Positions 6,924-16,275 of a stretch of DNA of 64,000 nt are shown here, one piece after another (the stretch's first letter is position 1; each line of letters starts with the position of its first letter). A program made the position numbers and the translations under genes. The stretch is from Streptomyces sp. NBC_00490 (GTDB lineage Bacteria; Actinomycetota; Actinomycetes; Streptomycetales; Streptomycetaceae), in assembly GCF_036013645.1 (NCBI RefSeq), contig NZ_CP107869.1:8866001-8930000 (forward strand), written 5' to 3'. The notes under the pieces are model-generated. The model was not told the origin of the DNA. It did no database searches and was given only the letters and a program-made list of their open reading frames with translations.

Positions 6924-9900
6924 ATGAGTGCCACCGTCGAGGCCGTACCGGCGAAGGACACCACGGGCCCGACACGACGGCCCGGCAGCGGCCTCCTCAG
7001 CAGGGTGCCGGAAGCCTTCGCGGCCTTCTTCGGCGCCCTCGGACTGCTGTGCCTGCTGCTCGCCCTCATCCCGCCGCTGCGCCGACTCCTGCGCCCCGTC
7101 GTCCGCTTCCTCGACCTGCTGATCGTCCCGGTCAGTGCCAACCTCGCCTACGCCGTCTTCCTCTTCCTGCTCGCCGGCGCCACCGCCGCCCGCAAGAAGG
7201 TCGCCTGGTGGCTGGTCGTCGTCTACCTGGGCCTGCTCGTCCTCGTCGACGCCCTGGGCGTAGCCGTCGGCCTGTACGCCGACTCCGTCCCGTCCCTCGT
7301 CGTGTGCGGACTCGCACTGGCCCTGCTCGTCGTCGCCCGCAAGGAGTTCTACGGCGCCTCCCGCCGCGCCGCCGTCCGACGGGCGGTCCTCGTCCTGCTG
7401 GCCGGCCTCGTCCTGGGCATCCTGGCCGGCTGGGGCCTGGTCGAACTCTTCCCCGGCACGCTGCCGCGCGGCCAGCGCCTGCTGTGGGCCGCCAACCGGG
7501 TCTGCGGTGGCCTGGTCTCCGGCCGCTCCTTCGACGGCGCACCGCCCCGCGCCCTGTTCTTCCTCCTCGGCCTGTTCGGCGCCCTCGCCCTCCTCAACGC
7601 CGCCGCCACCCTCTTCCGCTCCCAGCGCATGGAGGCGTCCCTCCACGACGACGAGGAGGCCCGGATCAGGGCGCTGCTCAAGGCCTACGGCGAGAAGGAC
7701 TCCCTCGGCTACTTCGCCACCCGGCGCGACAAGGCCGTCGTCTTCTCGCCCAGCGGCAAGGCCGCCGTCACCTACCGCGTCGAGGCCGGCGTCTGTCTCG
7801 CCAGCGGCGACCCCGTCGGCGACCGCGAGGCCTGGCCGCACGCCATCGCCGCCTGGCTCGACGCGGCCCGCCGGCACGCCTGGGCGCCCGCCGCGATGGG
7901 CGCCTCCGAGGACGGCGCCAAGGCCTACGCCCGCGCCGGACTCGGCGCACTCCAGCTCGGCGACGAGGCGATCCTGAACGTGGCCGACTTCGACCTGGGC
8001 GGCCGCGACATGCGGGTCACCCGGCAGGCCGTGAACCGGGTCCGCCGCACCGGCGCGCACTGCCGCATCCGCCGTCACGCCGCCCTCACCGACACGGAGA
8101 TGGAGGAGATCGTCGACAAGGCCGACGCCTGGCGCGACACCGAGACCGAACGCGGCTTCTCCATGGCCCTGGACCGCCTCGGCGACCCCGCCGACGGCGA
8201 CTGTCTCCTCGTGGAGGCCCTCGGCGAGGACGGCGAGCTGCTCGCCCTGCTGTCCTTCGTGCCCTGGGGCACCGACGGCGTCTCCCTCGACCTGATGCGC
8301 CGTGACCGCAGCGCACCCAACGGCGTCATGGAGTTCATGGTCGCCGAACTGTGCGCCGTGGCACCCAAGTCGGGCGTCCGCCGGATCTCCCTCAACTTCG
8401 CCGTCTTCCGCTCGGTCTTCGAGGAGGGCGCCCGCATCGGCGCCGGACCGGTGCTCCGTCTCTGGCGCCGACTGCTGCTGTTCTTCTCCAAGTGGTGGCA
8501 GCTGGAAGCCCTCTACCGCTCCAACGCCAAATACCACCCCGAGTGGTACCCGCGCTTCATCTGCTACGGCGACACCGGCGCCCTCGCCCGCATCGGCCTC
8601 GCCTCCGGGATCGCCGAGGGCTTCGTCTCCGTACCCTCGCTGCGCAAACTCTGGGGAAAAGGGCACCCGAAGACCCAGCCGCGGCCGGCCACCACCGAGG
8701 GCCTGCCGCCGCTGTCGGCGCTCGGCCTCGACGGAGGGGACGGGACCGGGACAGCCGGCCCGGATGCGGGCCTGCCCGAACAGGCCCGCATCCGGCACCG
8801 GAAGCTGGACCGGCTGCGCGCCCGGGGCATCGACCCCTACCCCGTCGGCATCCCGCAGCGCACCCACACCCTCGCCGAGGTCCGCGACGGCGAACACGTC
8901 ACCGTCGCGGGCCGGGTCATGCGGGTGCGGGATCTCGGCGGCATCGTCTTCGTCACCCTGCGGGACTGGTCCGGAGACCACCAACTCGCCCTGACCCGCG
9001 ACCGCGGCGGCCTCGACGACTTCCGCACCGACATCGACATCGGCGACCAGATCACCGTGACGGGCACGGCCGGCGCCAGCGACACGGGCGAACCCACCGT
9101 CTTCGTCACCTCCTGGCAGCTCACCGGCAAGTGCCTGCGCCCGCTCCCCGACAAACGCCGCGGCCTGACCGACCCCGAGGCCAAGGTCCGCATGCGCTAT
9201 CTCGACCTCGTCTCCAGCCCGGCCGCCCGCGACGTCGTCCGCGCCCGCTCCACCGCCGTACAGGCGCTGCGCCAGGGATTGCTGAGCCGCGGCTACCTCG
9301 AGGTCGAGACCCCGATGCTCCAGCAGATCCACGGCGGCGCCAACGCCCGCCCCTTCACCACCCACATCAACGCCTACGACCTCGACCTGTATCTGCGCAT
9401 CGCCCCCGAGCTGTACCTGAAACGGCTGTGCGTCGGCGGCCTGGAGAAGGTCTTCGAAATGGGCCGCACCTTCCGCAACGAAGGCGTCTCCTACAAGCAC
9501 AACCCCGAGTTCACGATGCTGGAGGCCTACCAGGCCTTCGCCGACTACGACGTCATGCTCGACCTCACCCGCGAACTCATCCAGGGCGCCGCCACCGCCG
9601 CCTTCGGCTCGCCGATCGCCCGCAAGGACGGCACCGAGTACGACATCTCCGGTGACTGGCCGGTCAAGACCGTCCACGGCGCCATCTCCGAGGCGCTCGG
9701 GGAGGAGATCGACGCCGGCACGGACCTGCTGCGACTGCACCGGCACTGCGACCGCGCGGGCGTGCCGTACACCGGCGACGACGGCCGCGGCGACGTCGTC
9801 CTGGAGATGTACGAGCGGCTCGTCGAGGAGAAGACCCAGCTGCCCACCTTCTACAAGGACTTCCCGACCGACGTCTCCCCGCTCACCCGCCAGCACCGGG

Positions 9901-10196
9901 GGGACCCGAGGCTCGCCGAGCGCTGGGACCTCGTCGCCTTCGGCACCGAACTCGGCACCGCCTACTCCGAGCTCACCGACCCCGTCGAGCAGCGCCGCCG
10001 CCTCACCGCACAGTCCCTGCTCGCCGCCGGGGGAGACCCCGAGGCGATGGAGCTCGACGAGGACTTCCTCGACGCCCTCGAGTACGCGATGCCGCCCACC
10101 GGGGGCCTCGGCATCGGCGTCGACCGGCTCGTCATGTTCCTCACCGGCCTGACGATCCGGGAGACGCTGCCCTTCCCGCTGGTGCGCCGCCGCTGA
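6924..10196 (+). CDS. lysX: bifunctional lysylphosphatidylglycerol synthetase / lysine-tRNA ligase LysX
   Basis: 1,090 residues with three parts in order: an N-terminal membrane region of about six helices (residues about 25-230), an MprF-type DUF2156/GNAT-like lysyl-transferase domain (about 250-570), and a class II lysyl-tRNA synthetase (about 620-1090) with OB fold, motif 2 (FRNEGVS ... [12 protein letters not shown]) and motif 3 ([11 protein letters not shown]). The synthetase part charges tRNA-Lys and the membrane part transfers lysine to phosphatidylglycerol, lowering surface charge and giving resistance to cationic peptides. This fused form is known from mycobacteria and other actinobacteria. 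The ATG at 6924 was chosen because upstream sequence overlaps usp. Confidence 0.95.
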   Translation: MSATVEAVPAKDTTGPTRRPGSGLLSRVPEAFAAFFGALGLLCLLLALIPPLRRLLRPVVRFLDLLIVPVSANLAYAVFLFLLAGATAARKKVAWWLVVVYLGLLVLVDALGVAVGLYADSVPSLVVCGLALALLVVARKEFYGASRRAAVRRAVLVLLAGLVLGILAGWGLVELFPGTLPRGQRLLWAANRVCGGLVSGRSFDGAPPRALFFLLGLFGALALLNAAATLFRSQRMEASLHDDEEARIRALLKAYGEKDSLGYFATRRDKAVVFSPSGKAAVTYRVEAGVCLASGDPVGDREAWPHAIAAWLDAARRHAWAPAAMGASEDGAKAYARAGLGALQLGDEAILNVADFDLGGRDMRVTRQAVNRVRRTGAHCRIRRHAALTDTEMEEIVDKADAWRDTETERGFSMALDRLGDPADGDCLLVEALGEDGELLALLSFVPWGTDGVSLDLMRRDRSAPNGVMEFMVAELCAVAPKSGVRRISLNFAVFRSVFEEGARIGAGPVLRLWRRLLLFFSKWWQLEALYRSNAKYHPEWYPRFICYGDTGALARIGLASGIAEGFVSVPSLRKLWGKGHPKTQPRPATTEGLPPLSALGLDGGDGTGTAGPDAGLPEQARIRHRKLDRLRARGIDPYPVGIPQRTHTLAEVRDGEHVTVAGRVMRVRDLGGIVFVTLRDWSGDHQLALTRDRGGLDDFRTDIDIGDQITVTGTAGASDTGEPTVFVTSWQLTGKCLRPLPDKRRGLTDPEAKVRMRYLDLVSSPAARDVVRARSTAVQALRQGLLSRGYLEVETPMLQQIHGGANARPFTTHINAYDLDLYLRIAPELYLKRLCVGGLEKVFEMGRTFRNEGVSYKHNPEFTMLEAYQAFADYDVMLDLTRELIQGAATAAFGSPIARKDGTEYDISGDWPVKTVHGAISEALGEEIDAGTDLLRLHRHCDRAGVPYTGDDGRGDVVLEMYERLVEEKTQLPTFYKDFPTDVSPLTRQHRGDPRLAERWDLVAFGTELGTAYSELTDPVEQRRRLTAQSLLAAGGDPEAMELDEDFLDALEYAMPPTGGLGIGVDRLVMFLTGLTIRETLPFPLVRRR

Positions 10197-10286
10197 CGGT
10201 TCCGTACTGGGCCGGGCGGGTGCTTTCCCGCCGCCGCACCGGTGTAGTCCTGGTGCGTCGGCCATGGTTGGGGCGACTGATGAGTC

Positions 10287-11135
10287 ATGACGAAGGATCA
10301 GTTCCTCACACGGCTGCTCTCCCGACGCCGGGCCCTGCTCGCCGGCGCCGCCGCCGTCGGCGCGGCCGGCACGGCCGGACTGTTCGCGGCCGGCACCGGC
10401 GACACCCCGAAGCGGCCCGTCCTCCCCGCCGCCGGCCCCCCGGCGCGCCGCCCGCTCAAGCCGTCCGCCTACCGCCTCCAGCCCCTGACCGGCTACGGCC
10501 CCCCGCGCGCCGCCCCCCGCCGCACCCTGGTGCGCCACGAGCCTCTGCTGAAGGTGTCCGGGCGCGGCCGCACCATGGTGCTGACCTTCGACGACGGACC
10601 CGACCCCCGCTACACCCCCGACATCCTGGACACCCTGGCGGAGTACGACGTCCGCGCGATGTTCTTCGTGTGCGGCGAGATGGCGGTCGACAACAAGGAT
10701 TTGCTGACCCGCATGTCCGACGAGGGGCATACCGTCGGCAACCACACCTGGTCCCACCCCCTGCTCACCCGGCTGAGCCGCGGTCGCATCCGCTCCGAGA
10801 TGGAACGCACCTGCGACGTCATCGAGGAGGCGTACGGCGAACGCCCCCAGTGGTTCCGCGCGCCCTACGGCGCCTGGAACCGGGCCGCCTTCCAGCTCGG
10901 CGCGGAACTCGGCATGGAACCCCTCGCCTGGACCGTGGACACCCTCGACTGGACCGCCCCCGCGGCCCGCACCATTGCCGGCCGGGTCGAGAACGGAGCC
11001 GCCCCCGGCGTCGTGGTGCTCTCGCACGACGCCGGGGGCGACCGCTCCCAGAGCGTCCGGGCGCTGCGCGACTATCTGCCGCAACTCCTGGACTCCGGCT
11101 ATCACATCACCGTCCCGAGACGGCACTACGCATAA
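10287..11135 (+). CDS. exported polysaccharide deacetylase (CE4 / NodB domain)
   Basis: 282 residues. The N-terminus has a twin-Arg-like motif (SRRRALLAG) followed by a hydrophobic segment, so Tat or Sec export is likely. The NodB domain shows all five family motifs: TFDDGPD (D102, D103), HTVGNHTWSH (H153 and H157 metal ligands), RAPYG, a DTLDW segment and VVLSHD. It removes N- or O-acetyl groups from peptidoglycan, chitin or xylan; the neighbouring lysX suggests a cell-envelope role, but the substrate cannot be read from sequence. Confidence 0.92.
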   Translation: MTKDQFLTRLLSRRRALLAGAAAVGAAGTAGLFAAGTGDTPKRPVLPAAGPPARRPLKPSAYRLQPLTGYGPPRAAPRRTLVRHEPLLKVSGRGRTMVLTFDDGPDPRYTPDILDTLAEYDVRAMFFVCGEMAVDNKDLLTRMSDEGHTVGNHTWSHPLLTRLSRGRIRSEMERTCDVIEEAYGERPQWFRAPYGAWNRAAFQLGAELGMEPLAWTVDTLDWTAPAARTIAGRVENGAAPGVVVLSHDAGGDRSQSVRALRDYLPQLLDSGYHITVPRRHYA

Positions 11136-11165
11136 CGCCGGACGGGCCCGCCCGGTCGGGGACGC

Positions 11166-11834
11166 TCAGCGGACCTCGACCAGGCGGGCGAAGGTGACGA
11201 CATTCCCCTCGTAACCGTTCTGCTTGGAGAAACCTCCGCCGCAGGTGATCACGCGCAATTCCGGTGTGCCCTTGGAGCCGTAGACGCGGTCGCCCGGGAA
11301 GTTGTTCTTCTCGAAGACCTCGATGCCGTAGATCTCGAACACGGCCGTCTTTCCGTCCTTGCGCTGCACCTCGATCCGATTTCCCTTCTTCAGGGCCCCG
11401 AGTCCGTAGAACACCGCGGGGCCCAGTTTGTTGTCGACATGGCCCACAAGGATGGCGGTGCCCTTCTCACCGGGAGAGACGGCGCCGGTGAACCAGCCGG
11501 CCAGATTCGGGTCCTCCGGCGGCGGGGCGCCCACCCAGCCGTCGGCGTCCAGGCCGACGGGCATGACCGGCGCGTCGACCTGGATCGCCGGGATCCTGAT
11601 GCGGTCGGGCTCGGAGAACGGCTGCGGTGCCGCCGATCCGGCGAAGGTGCCGGGAACACGGCTGTCCGCCGCGGCGGCGGTCGCCGGCTGCGGCGGGCCC
11701 ACATCGAACTCTCCCGAACCGTTCCGAATGAGAGCGAGGCCGGTCAGCAGAACAAGCGCTATCACGCCCCAAGGAGCGCGCTTCTTCCGCCGCTCCTCCT
11801 CCTCGGCCAGTTCGGCCAGCTCGGACGCAGACAT
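11166..11834 (-). CDS. class F sortase
   Basis: 222 residues: cytoplasmic N-terminal charged helix, one membrane anchor (residues about 22-37), and an extracytoplasmic sortase barrel with His132 (ILVGHVDN) and catalytic Cys198 (LRVITCGGG); Arg217 is a candidate for the third catalytic residue. Length, single N-terminal anchor and the ITCGG context fit actinobacterial class F sortases, whose substrates are poorly known. GAGGGGAAG lies before the ATG. Two small secreted proteins with C-terminal membrane anchors follow, but neither has an LPxTG-type signal. Confidence 0.9.
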   Translation of the reverse strand: MSASELAELAEEEERRKKRAPWGVIALVLLTGLALIRNGSGEFDVGPPQPATAAAADSRVPGTFAGSAAPQPFSEPDRIRIPAIQVDAPVMPVGLDADGWVGAPPPEDPNLAGWFTGAVSPGEKGTAILVGHVDNKLGPAVFYGLGALKKGNRIEVQRKDGKTAVFEIYGIEVFEKNNFPGDRVYGSKGTPELRVITCGGGFSKQNGYEGNVVTFARLVEVR

Positions 11835-12165
11835 TCGACTTCCCCTCTCGACGCGACCGTCGCCCCGTCATTCGCGCATACGAGAACGCTAAGTACCGAG
11901 AGCAGAACCGGCGACGCGACAGCAGCGAACGGGTGGCCCCGCCGCCATCGGTGCGCCATCCGAGTTGACGACGGCAGGAATTTTCTGACGGTCCGTGACC
12001 TGCGGCAATATCCGATTGTGTGCTCATCGCTCGGCGTGTCCTCTCACCAGGACGGACCATCGCCGAAATGCGCCCGCGCGCACGGCATCTGAGGGTCGTT
12101 GTGGGAGGCGCTTTCTCGCCGATCCACCGGGGACCGTTCCCGGGGCGCCTTCCGCGGAGGATCAC
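11835..12165. other. intergenic region between sortase and secreted-protein genes
   Basis: A 331-bp divergent spacer, less GC-rich than its surroundings near 11970-12020. It must hold the promoters of both flanking genes. I see no convincing -35/-10 pair, no strong palindrome and no RNA gene. GGAGG at 12156-12160 is the ribosome-binding site of the downstream gene. Confidence 0.5.
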
Positions 12166-12678
12166 ATGCGTACCACCCGTGCCCTGGCGGCCTCTGTCGC
12201 CGCGGTCGCCGCCCTCGGACTCGCCGCCCCCGCCGCCGTAGCGCGCGACGGGATGCCGGGCGGTTCGGGCAGCGCCGTCAGCCCGAGCAACATCGTCGCC
12301 CTGCCCAGCGTCATCGCCCGCGGCGGCCAGTTGACGATCACCGTCGACAACTGCTCCAACGGCGGCACCGCCACCTCACCGGCGTTCACCGCTCCGGTGA
12401 CCCTGGCCCCCGGCAACCCGGCCAGGGGCACCGCCACCGTCAGCTCGACCGCCAACCCGGGCCTTTACTCCATCACGGTCAACTGCACCAACGGCCGGAA
12501 TCCGCTCACCAGGGACGACGCCTTCACCGTCATCGGCGGTGTCCGCGGCGGCCTCGGCGGCAGCAGCTCCAACGGGGCGACCCCGACCGACATGGCCATC
12601 GGCGGCGGGCTCGTGGCCGCGGCCGCCGTCGGCGGTGGGGTGTTCTGGATGCGCCGCCGCTCGGAGAAGCGCATCTGA
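12166..12678 (+). CDS. small secreted protein with C-terminal membrane anchor, sortase neighbour
   Basis: 170 residues: Sec signal peptide (cleavage near AVA-RDG), an all-beta Ig-like middle with two Cys (DNCSN and VNCTNG) that could form a disulfide, a Gly/Ser linker, then a hydrophobic helix and RRRSEKR tail. This is the architecture of a wall- or membrane-anchored protein, but no LPxTG-like pentapeptide precedes the helix. The segment LPSVIARGGQ in the mature start is not C-terminal. It looks distantly paralogous to the protein at 12776-13306. ATG chosen from GGAGG with 5-nt spacing. Confidence 0.78.
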   Translation: MRTTRALAASVAAVAALGLAAPAAVARDGMPGGSGSAVSPSNIVALPSVIARGGQLTITVDNCSNGGTATSPAFTAPVTLAPGNPARGTATVSSTANPGLYSITVNCTNGRNPLTRDDAFTVIGGVRGGLGGSSSNGATPTDMAIGGGLVAAAAVGGGVFWMRRRSEKRI

Positions 12679-12712
12679 TCTGCCTCTTCGGAGACAACAG
12701 CTGCGCGCACGT

Positions 12713-12764
12713 GACAGGCCGTCGCCCCGGAACCCCTTCCCAGGGTCCGGGGCGACGGCCTGTC
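12713..12764. terminator. bidirectional terminator between convergent secreted-protein genes
   Basis: A perfect 19-bp inverted repeat (left arm GACAGGCCGTCGCCCCGGA, 12713-12731; right arm 12746-12764) with a 14-nt loop, centred between two convergent stop codons. No T-run follows, as is usual in Streptomyces. Confidence 0.85.
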
Positions 12765-12775
12765 CGGGGGAGCGG

Positions 12776-13306
12776 TCAGGTGCCGTCCTCGCCGGTGCGG
12801 CGGCGCGAGAAGTGGTACGCCGCCCCGACCGAGCCCGCGATGAGCGCGGCACCGAGTCCGATCTCCTTCAGGTCGAACCCGGCGATCGTGCCGCCCTCAC
12901 CTGCGTGCACACCCTGGTCGGGGTACGGGTAGGGGTAGGGCGTGGGGTTCGTGCGGCCGGTGGCGATGGTCAGGTGCGTCGAACCGCTGACCCCGTCGCA
13001 GGAGAACGTCACCTTGTACGTGGCGCCCGGTTTGGCGTCCCAGTCGACCACCGCCGTCGCGGACGAGCGGTGGCCCGGGATGGAGATCGTGTCGAACACC
13101 CCCGAGCTGACCGTCGCGGACCCGACACAGCCGCCCTTGTCCCGGTCCAGTTGCAGGGTGACCTGGCCGCCCGCCGCGACGGTCGAGGGCAGGACGCTGA
13201 AGCCGAACGGCGTGATGTTGTCGCCCTGGGCGACGGCGGCCGGTGCGGCGAGGGCGAGGGCACTGACGCCCAGCAGAGCGGCCGAAGCTACGCGTATCGC
13301 GCGCAT
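12776..13306 (-). CDS. small secreted protein with C-terminal membrane anchor (second copy)
   Basis: 176 residues from the ATG at 13306, which has a strong GGAGG ribosome-binding site; a longer reading frame upstream lacks one. Sec signal peptide ends near AVAQGD. The mature beta-rich domain has two Cys (GGCVGS, FSCDGV), then a Pro/Tyr linker (PTPYPYPYP), a hydrophobic helix and a RRR tail. Pattern and position mirror the protein at 12166-12678, suggesting duplicated surface proteins around the sortase. No canonical sorting signal is visible. Confidence 0.8.
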   Translation of the reverse strand: MRAIRVASAALLGVSALALAAPAAVAQGDNITPFGFSVLPSTVAAGGQVTLQLDRDKGGCVGSATVSSGVFDTISIPGHRSSATAVVDWDAKPGATYKVTFSCDGVSGSTHLTIATGRTNPTPYPYPYPDQGVHAGEGGTIAGFDLKEIGLGAALIAGSVGAAYHFSRRRTGEDGT

Positions 13307-13508
13307 GGTGAATCCTCCGGGTCCCCGAGGAGCAGCAGCGGACCTTTTCCGCTTGCGCCAGAAATGCACCTCGATGATCGGAACGCTAGGAAGGTACGCA
13401 CATGTGCGCGAACGCTGTCGGGCGAATGGGGCACAGATGTGGGCCGGCCGGGGGACGCCGACGGCGTGGCGGCCGCCCCCCCCGGCGGCCCGGTGGGGTG
13501 AGGACGCG

Positions 13509-14273
13509 TCAGGACCTGGCGTCGGGGAAGAGGTTCAGGAACGGCTCCGCGGACGCCGTGATGCCCCGGCTGTAGGGCGCGTCGAAGTCCCAGATCAGGA
13601 AGAGCAGGAAGGCGATCAGCGCGGAGAAGATCCCGGCGAGGATCAGCTCGCGCGCCGTGCGCCGGATCTGCAGGGCCAGGACCATGCCGATGGTGACGAC
13701 GGCCCCGCCGATCAGCCCGAACCACACCACGCCCGGCATCGTCGCCCCCATCGAGTTGATACGGGCGGTGCGCGCCTGGTCGGCCGCGGCCACCTGGTCG
13801 ACGAGCGGCTGGTAGGCCTGGGCCTGGAAGTCCGTCCGCGGCTCGTAGTCGGTGACGTCGTGGCGGAGCCGCTCGAGGAGGTCGGCGCCCCGCTGGGTGG
13901 CCTCGCCGTTGTCGGCCATCGCCTTCCACTCGGTGTTCACCACGTGTCCGACATAGGCGTTGACATCGTCGCGAATGCGGTCACGGGCGTCGGCCGGATA
14001 GACCCGCACACGCTCCGAGATCTCGTGCAGGGCCACGGCCTCCGCCTGGACGTGGTCCTGGGCGGCGCTGCGTCCCTCCCAGACGCCCGCGATGGCCAGG
14101 CCCAGGACGATGGCGTACACCACGCCGATCCACATCGTCATGTACTCGATGACGTCCGGGGTCTCGCTGGGGTCCTCGTCCTGGGCCGCCGCCTTGTGGC
14201 GGAAGACCGAGATGACGACCACCGCGCCACAGGCGGCCAGCATCGCGAGGGTGAGAACAAGCCATTCCGGCAA
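13509..14273 (-). CDS. DUF4239 / bestrophin-like membrane protein
   Basis: 254 residues with an N-terminal helix, a second helix near residues 45-65 (WIGVVYAIVLGLAIAG), a soluble helical middle (about 70-180), and two C-terminal helices (VVWFGLIGGAVVTIGMVLA and ELILAGIFSALIAFLLFLI). This is the layout of the DUF4239 family, which is related to bestrophin channels. Transport function is inferred from the family only. It is 16 bp downstream of the proline-rich gene on the same strand, probably one operon. Confidence 0.8.
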   Translation of the reverse strand: MPEWLVLTLAMLAACGAVVVISVFRHKAAAQDEDPSETPDVIEYMTMWIGVVYAIVLGLAIAGVWEGRSAAQDHVQAEAVALHEISERVRVYPADARDRIRDDVNAYVGHVVNTEWKAMADNGEATQRGADLLERLRHDVTDYEPRTDFQAQAYQPLVDQVAAADQARTARINSMGATMPGVVWFGLIGGAVVTIGMVLALQIRRTARELILAGIFSALIAFLLFLIWDFDAPYSRGITASAEPFLNLFPDARS

Positions 14274-14289
14274 GGGATGCCTCCAGGGA

Positions 14290-14910
14290 TCAGCGCGGAC
14301 GCAGCGCGGCGACGGCGACCAGCGCGGGCACCGTGATGAGCAGGACGAAGGTGAGCGGCGACGTGCCCCTGCGGGGGGCTTGCCGGGGTGGCGGGGCTTT
14401 GTACACCGGGTAGTGCACGGGGGCCGCCGCGGGCGCCGGGGCCGGCTCGGCCGTCGGCGTGGGGGGCGGGGTCGGACGTGGTGTGGGGGTGGGTGTGGGG
14501 GTAGGGCGGGGGGTCGGTTGTGGCCGGGGTGGCGCCGGCCGTGGGGCGGGAGGAGCCGGCTCCGGTGGCGGTGGCGGCGTGGGTGTCGGTGTCGGTGTGG
14601 GCTTCGGCTTCGGGGGTGGGGGAGGAGGCGGGGGTGGCGTAGGTGACGGCTCGGGTGGGCAGGTCGGGGCCGGGGTGGGCGTGGGGCTCGGCGAAGGCGA
14701 CGGGCAGGACGGGGGCGTCGGCCAGGTGAGGCTTCCGGCGACCGCCACCGCCTTGATTCCGTCCGGCCCGGTCGAGGCGGAGGCGCAGGCGTCGGCCGCC
14801 GCCGTGTTCGCCGGTACGCCGACCGCCAGCCATGTCAGGGTCAGGAGCAACAACACCCGTATGGTCGGGGCGTATTGAGTCGATTCGGGTCGCTGCACGA
14901 CGGAGATCAT
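14290..14910 (-). CDS. secreted proline-rich protein with C-terminal anchor
   Basis: 206 residues from the ATG at 14910. The N-terminal signal peptide ends near NTAAADA. The centre (about residues 60-160) is low-complexity Pro/Thr with P-T-P-T runs and poly-Pro, as in wall-spanning linkers. The C-terminus is a hydrophobic helix followed by RPR. It may reach through the peptidoglycan, but it has no enzyme domain. The repetitive coding DNA makes the plus strand very G-rich. It diverges from the repeat lipoprotein at 15102. Confidence 0.7.
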   Translation of the reverse strand: MISVVQRPESTQYAPTIRVLLLLTLTWLAVGVPANTAAADACASASTGPDGIKAVAVAGSLTWPTPPSCPSPSPSPTPTPAPTCPPEPSPTPPPPPPPPPKPKPTPTPTPTPPPPPEPAPPAPRPAPPRPQPTPRPTPTPTPTPRPTPPPTPTAEPAPAPAAAPVHYPVYKAPPPRQAPRRGTSPLTFVLLITVPALVAVAALRPR

Positions 14911-14984
14911 GAACCCAGAACGCTCCGCACCGCTCCCGGGTACCGATGGATTGCCCCGAACGAGTGAGCGGCCCCTGTCACAGG

Positions 14985-15095
14985 CTCCCAAAAGAAAAAT
15001 GTGTCTCCGCTGAACACAACAGCCACTTCCGTCCGTACTCATGGCCGTGCGGCGGCGCAGAAGGCGCGCTGCAACACCCGTACAACTTTTGGGAG
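14985..15095 (+). promoter_or_regulatory. predicted structured 5' leader that can pair with the ribosome-binding site
   Basis: CTCCCAAAAG (14985-14994) is a perfect reverse complement of CTTTTGGGAG (15086-15095), and the second arm contains the GGGAG ribosome-binding site of the lipoprotein gene. Between the arms lies a second small hairpin, TGTGT/ACACA (15000-15018). If transcription starts upstream of 14985, the leader could fold and hide the ribosome-binding site. No known riboswitch class was recognised. Confidence 0.45.
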
Positions 15096-15101
15096 TTGAC
15101 G

Positions 15102-16073
15102 ATGAAGACCTCCTGGCGGAGTGCATCGCTCGTGGCGAGCGCTGCGGCGGTGCTGGCGCTGACGACGGCGTGCGGCCAGGAAGCAGCCCCGTCCGCTAGC
15201 AGCCAGAACGTCGGCGCGACGGCCGCGGCCGGCGGTTACGGCAGCGCGGGCGCCGGCATCGGGTCCGGCCTGGGCAACGGGAGCGCGACTCCCTCGGCTT
15301 CCGCTTCCGCGGCGGCCCCGGCCGCTTCCGCGGGCAAGCTGGCCGTCGTCACCAATCCCGAGCTCGGCAAGGTGCTGACGGACAGCGGCGGGCTGACTCT
15401 CTACCGCTTCGACACGGACACCGCCGAGCCGCCGAAGTCCAGCTGTGACGGCGACTGCGCGAAGACCTGGCCGCCCGTGCCCGCGGACGACGCCACGGCC
15501 GGCGACGGCATCGACAAGTCGCTGCTCGGCGAGGTCACCCGCTCCGACGGCAGCAAGCAGCTGACGATCGGCGGCTGGCCGGCGTACCGCTATGTGAAGG
15601 ACGTCAACGCGGGCGACGTCAACGGCCAGGGTGTGGGCGGCAAGTGGTACGCGCTGGCCGCCGACGGCAAGAAGGCCGGCGGCGGAGGCGGGGGCGGCGC
15701 CGAGGCGGCCGACCTGCCCGGGCTGTCCACCCGCCAGGACCCGAACCTGGGCGAGATCGTCGTCGACAAGAACGGCATGACGGTCTACCGCTTCATCAAG
15801 GACGTGGCCTGGCCCGACCCGATCTCGAAGTGCGAAGGAGCCTGCCTCGAGAAGTGGCCGGCCGTCGCACCGGTCGAGGCCAACGACACCAAGGGCATCG
15901 AGAAGAAGGGCCTGATGAGCTTCACCCGGCCCGACGGGGTCAAGCAGCAGACCATCGACTGCTGGCCCATCTACACCTTCGCCCAGGACAAGGCGCCCGG
16001 GGACACCAACGGCCAGGGCGTCGGCGGCACCTGGTACGTCGTGGCACCCGACGGCAAGCCGATCAAGAAGTAG
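15102..16073 (+). CDS. secreted lipoprotein with four Yx(F/Y)xxD-type repeats
   Basis: 323 residues. The signal peptide ends in lipobox LTTAC (Cys24). After a Ser/Ala/Gly linker come four copies of a 40-50 residue repeat (lipoprotein_15/COG4315 type) arranged as two pairs, with LYRFDTD, AYRYVKD, VYRFIKD and IYTFAQD as cores. Two repeats carry paired Cys (SSCDGDCAKTWPP, SKCEGACLEKWPA). Family members are widespread, secreted and of unknown function. ATG at 15102 follows GGGAG by 6 nt; a longer frame upstream lacks a signal sequence. Expression may depend on the leader structure. Confidence 0.85.
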   Translation: MKTSWRSASLVASAAAVLALTTACGQEAAPSASSQNVGATAAAGGYGSAGAGIGSGLGNGSATPSASASAAAPAASAGKLAVVTNPELGKVLTDSGGLTLYRFDTDTAEPPKSSCDGDCAKTWPPVPADDATAGDGIDKSLLGEVTRSDGSKQLTIGGWPAYRYVKDVNAGDVNGQGVGGKWYALAADGKKAGGGGGGGAEAADLPGLSTRQDPNLGEIVVDKNGMTVYRFIKDVAWPDPISKCEGACLEKWPAVAPVEANDTKGIEKKGLMSFTRPDGVKQQTIDCWPIYTFAQDKAPGDTNGQGVGGTWYVVAPDGKPIKK

Positions 16074-16179
16074 GTCATCTCCCCAGGCCCGAGCAGCCCC
16101 ACCCCGTCAGAACCGCACCGCGGAAGGGAGGTTCGAGGCGACAGCGGAGTCCGGACAGCGCGCACCGCGCGCGGTCCAC

Positions 16180-16222
16180 CGGCCCGCCCCCTGCGCACCG
16201 CACGCAGGGGGCGGGCCGTTTT
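16180..16222 (+). terminator. intrinsic terminator after the repeat lipoprotein gene
   Basis: A perfect 16-bp stem (CGGCCCGCCCCCTGCG, 16180-16195, with 16203-16218), 7-nt loop, followed by TTTT. It lies 107 bp after the lipoprotein stop codon. Confidence 0.88.
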
Positions 16223-16275
16223 GCCTTGTTTCAGCGGGACTTGGGCATGCTCAACCAGGCACGTGCCGCAGGCAG

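Noticed and set aside
6330..11126. Very long open frame on the minus strand opposite lysX and the deacetylase
   Set aside because: It is a GC-bias shadow: the translation is Gly/Val/Glu-repetitive without domains, while the plus strand encodes complete families with correct motifs.
12295..13200. LPSVI and LPSTV as sortase signals
   Set aside because: They lie near the mature N-termini, not before the C-terminal helix, so they cannot act as standard sorting signals.
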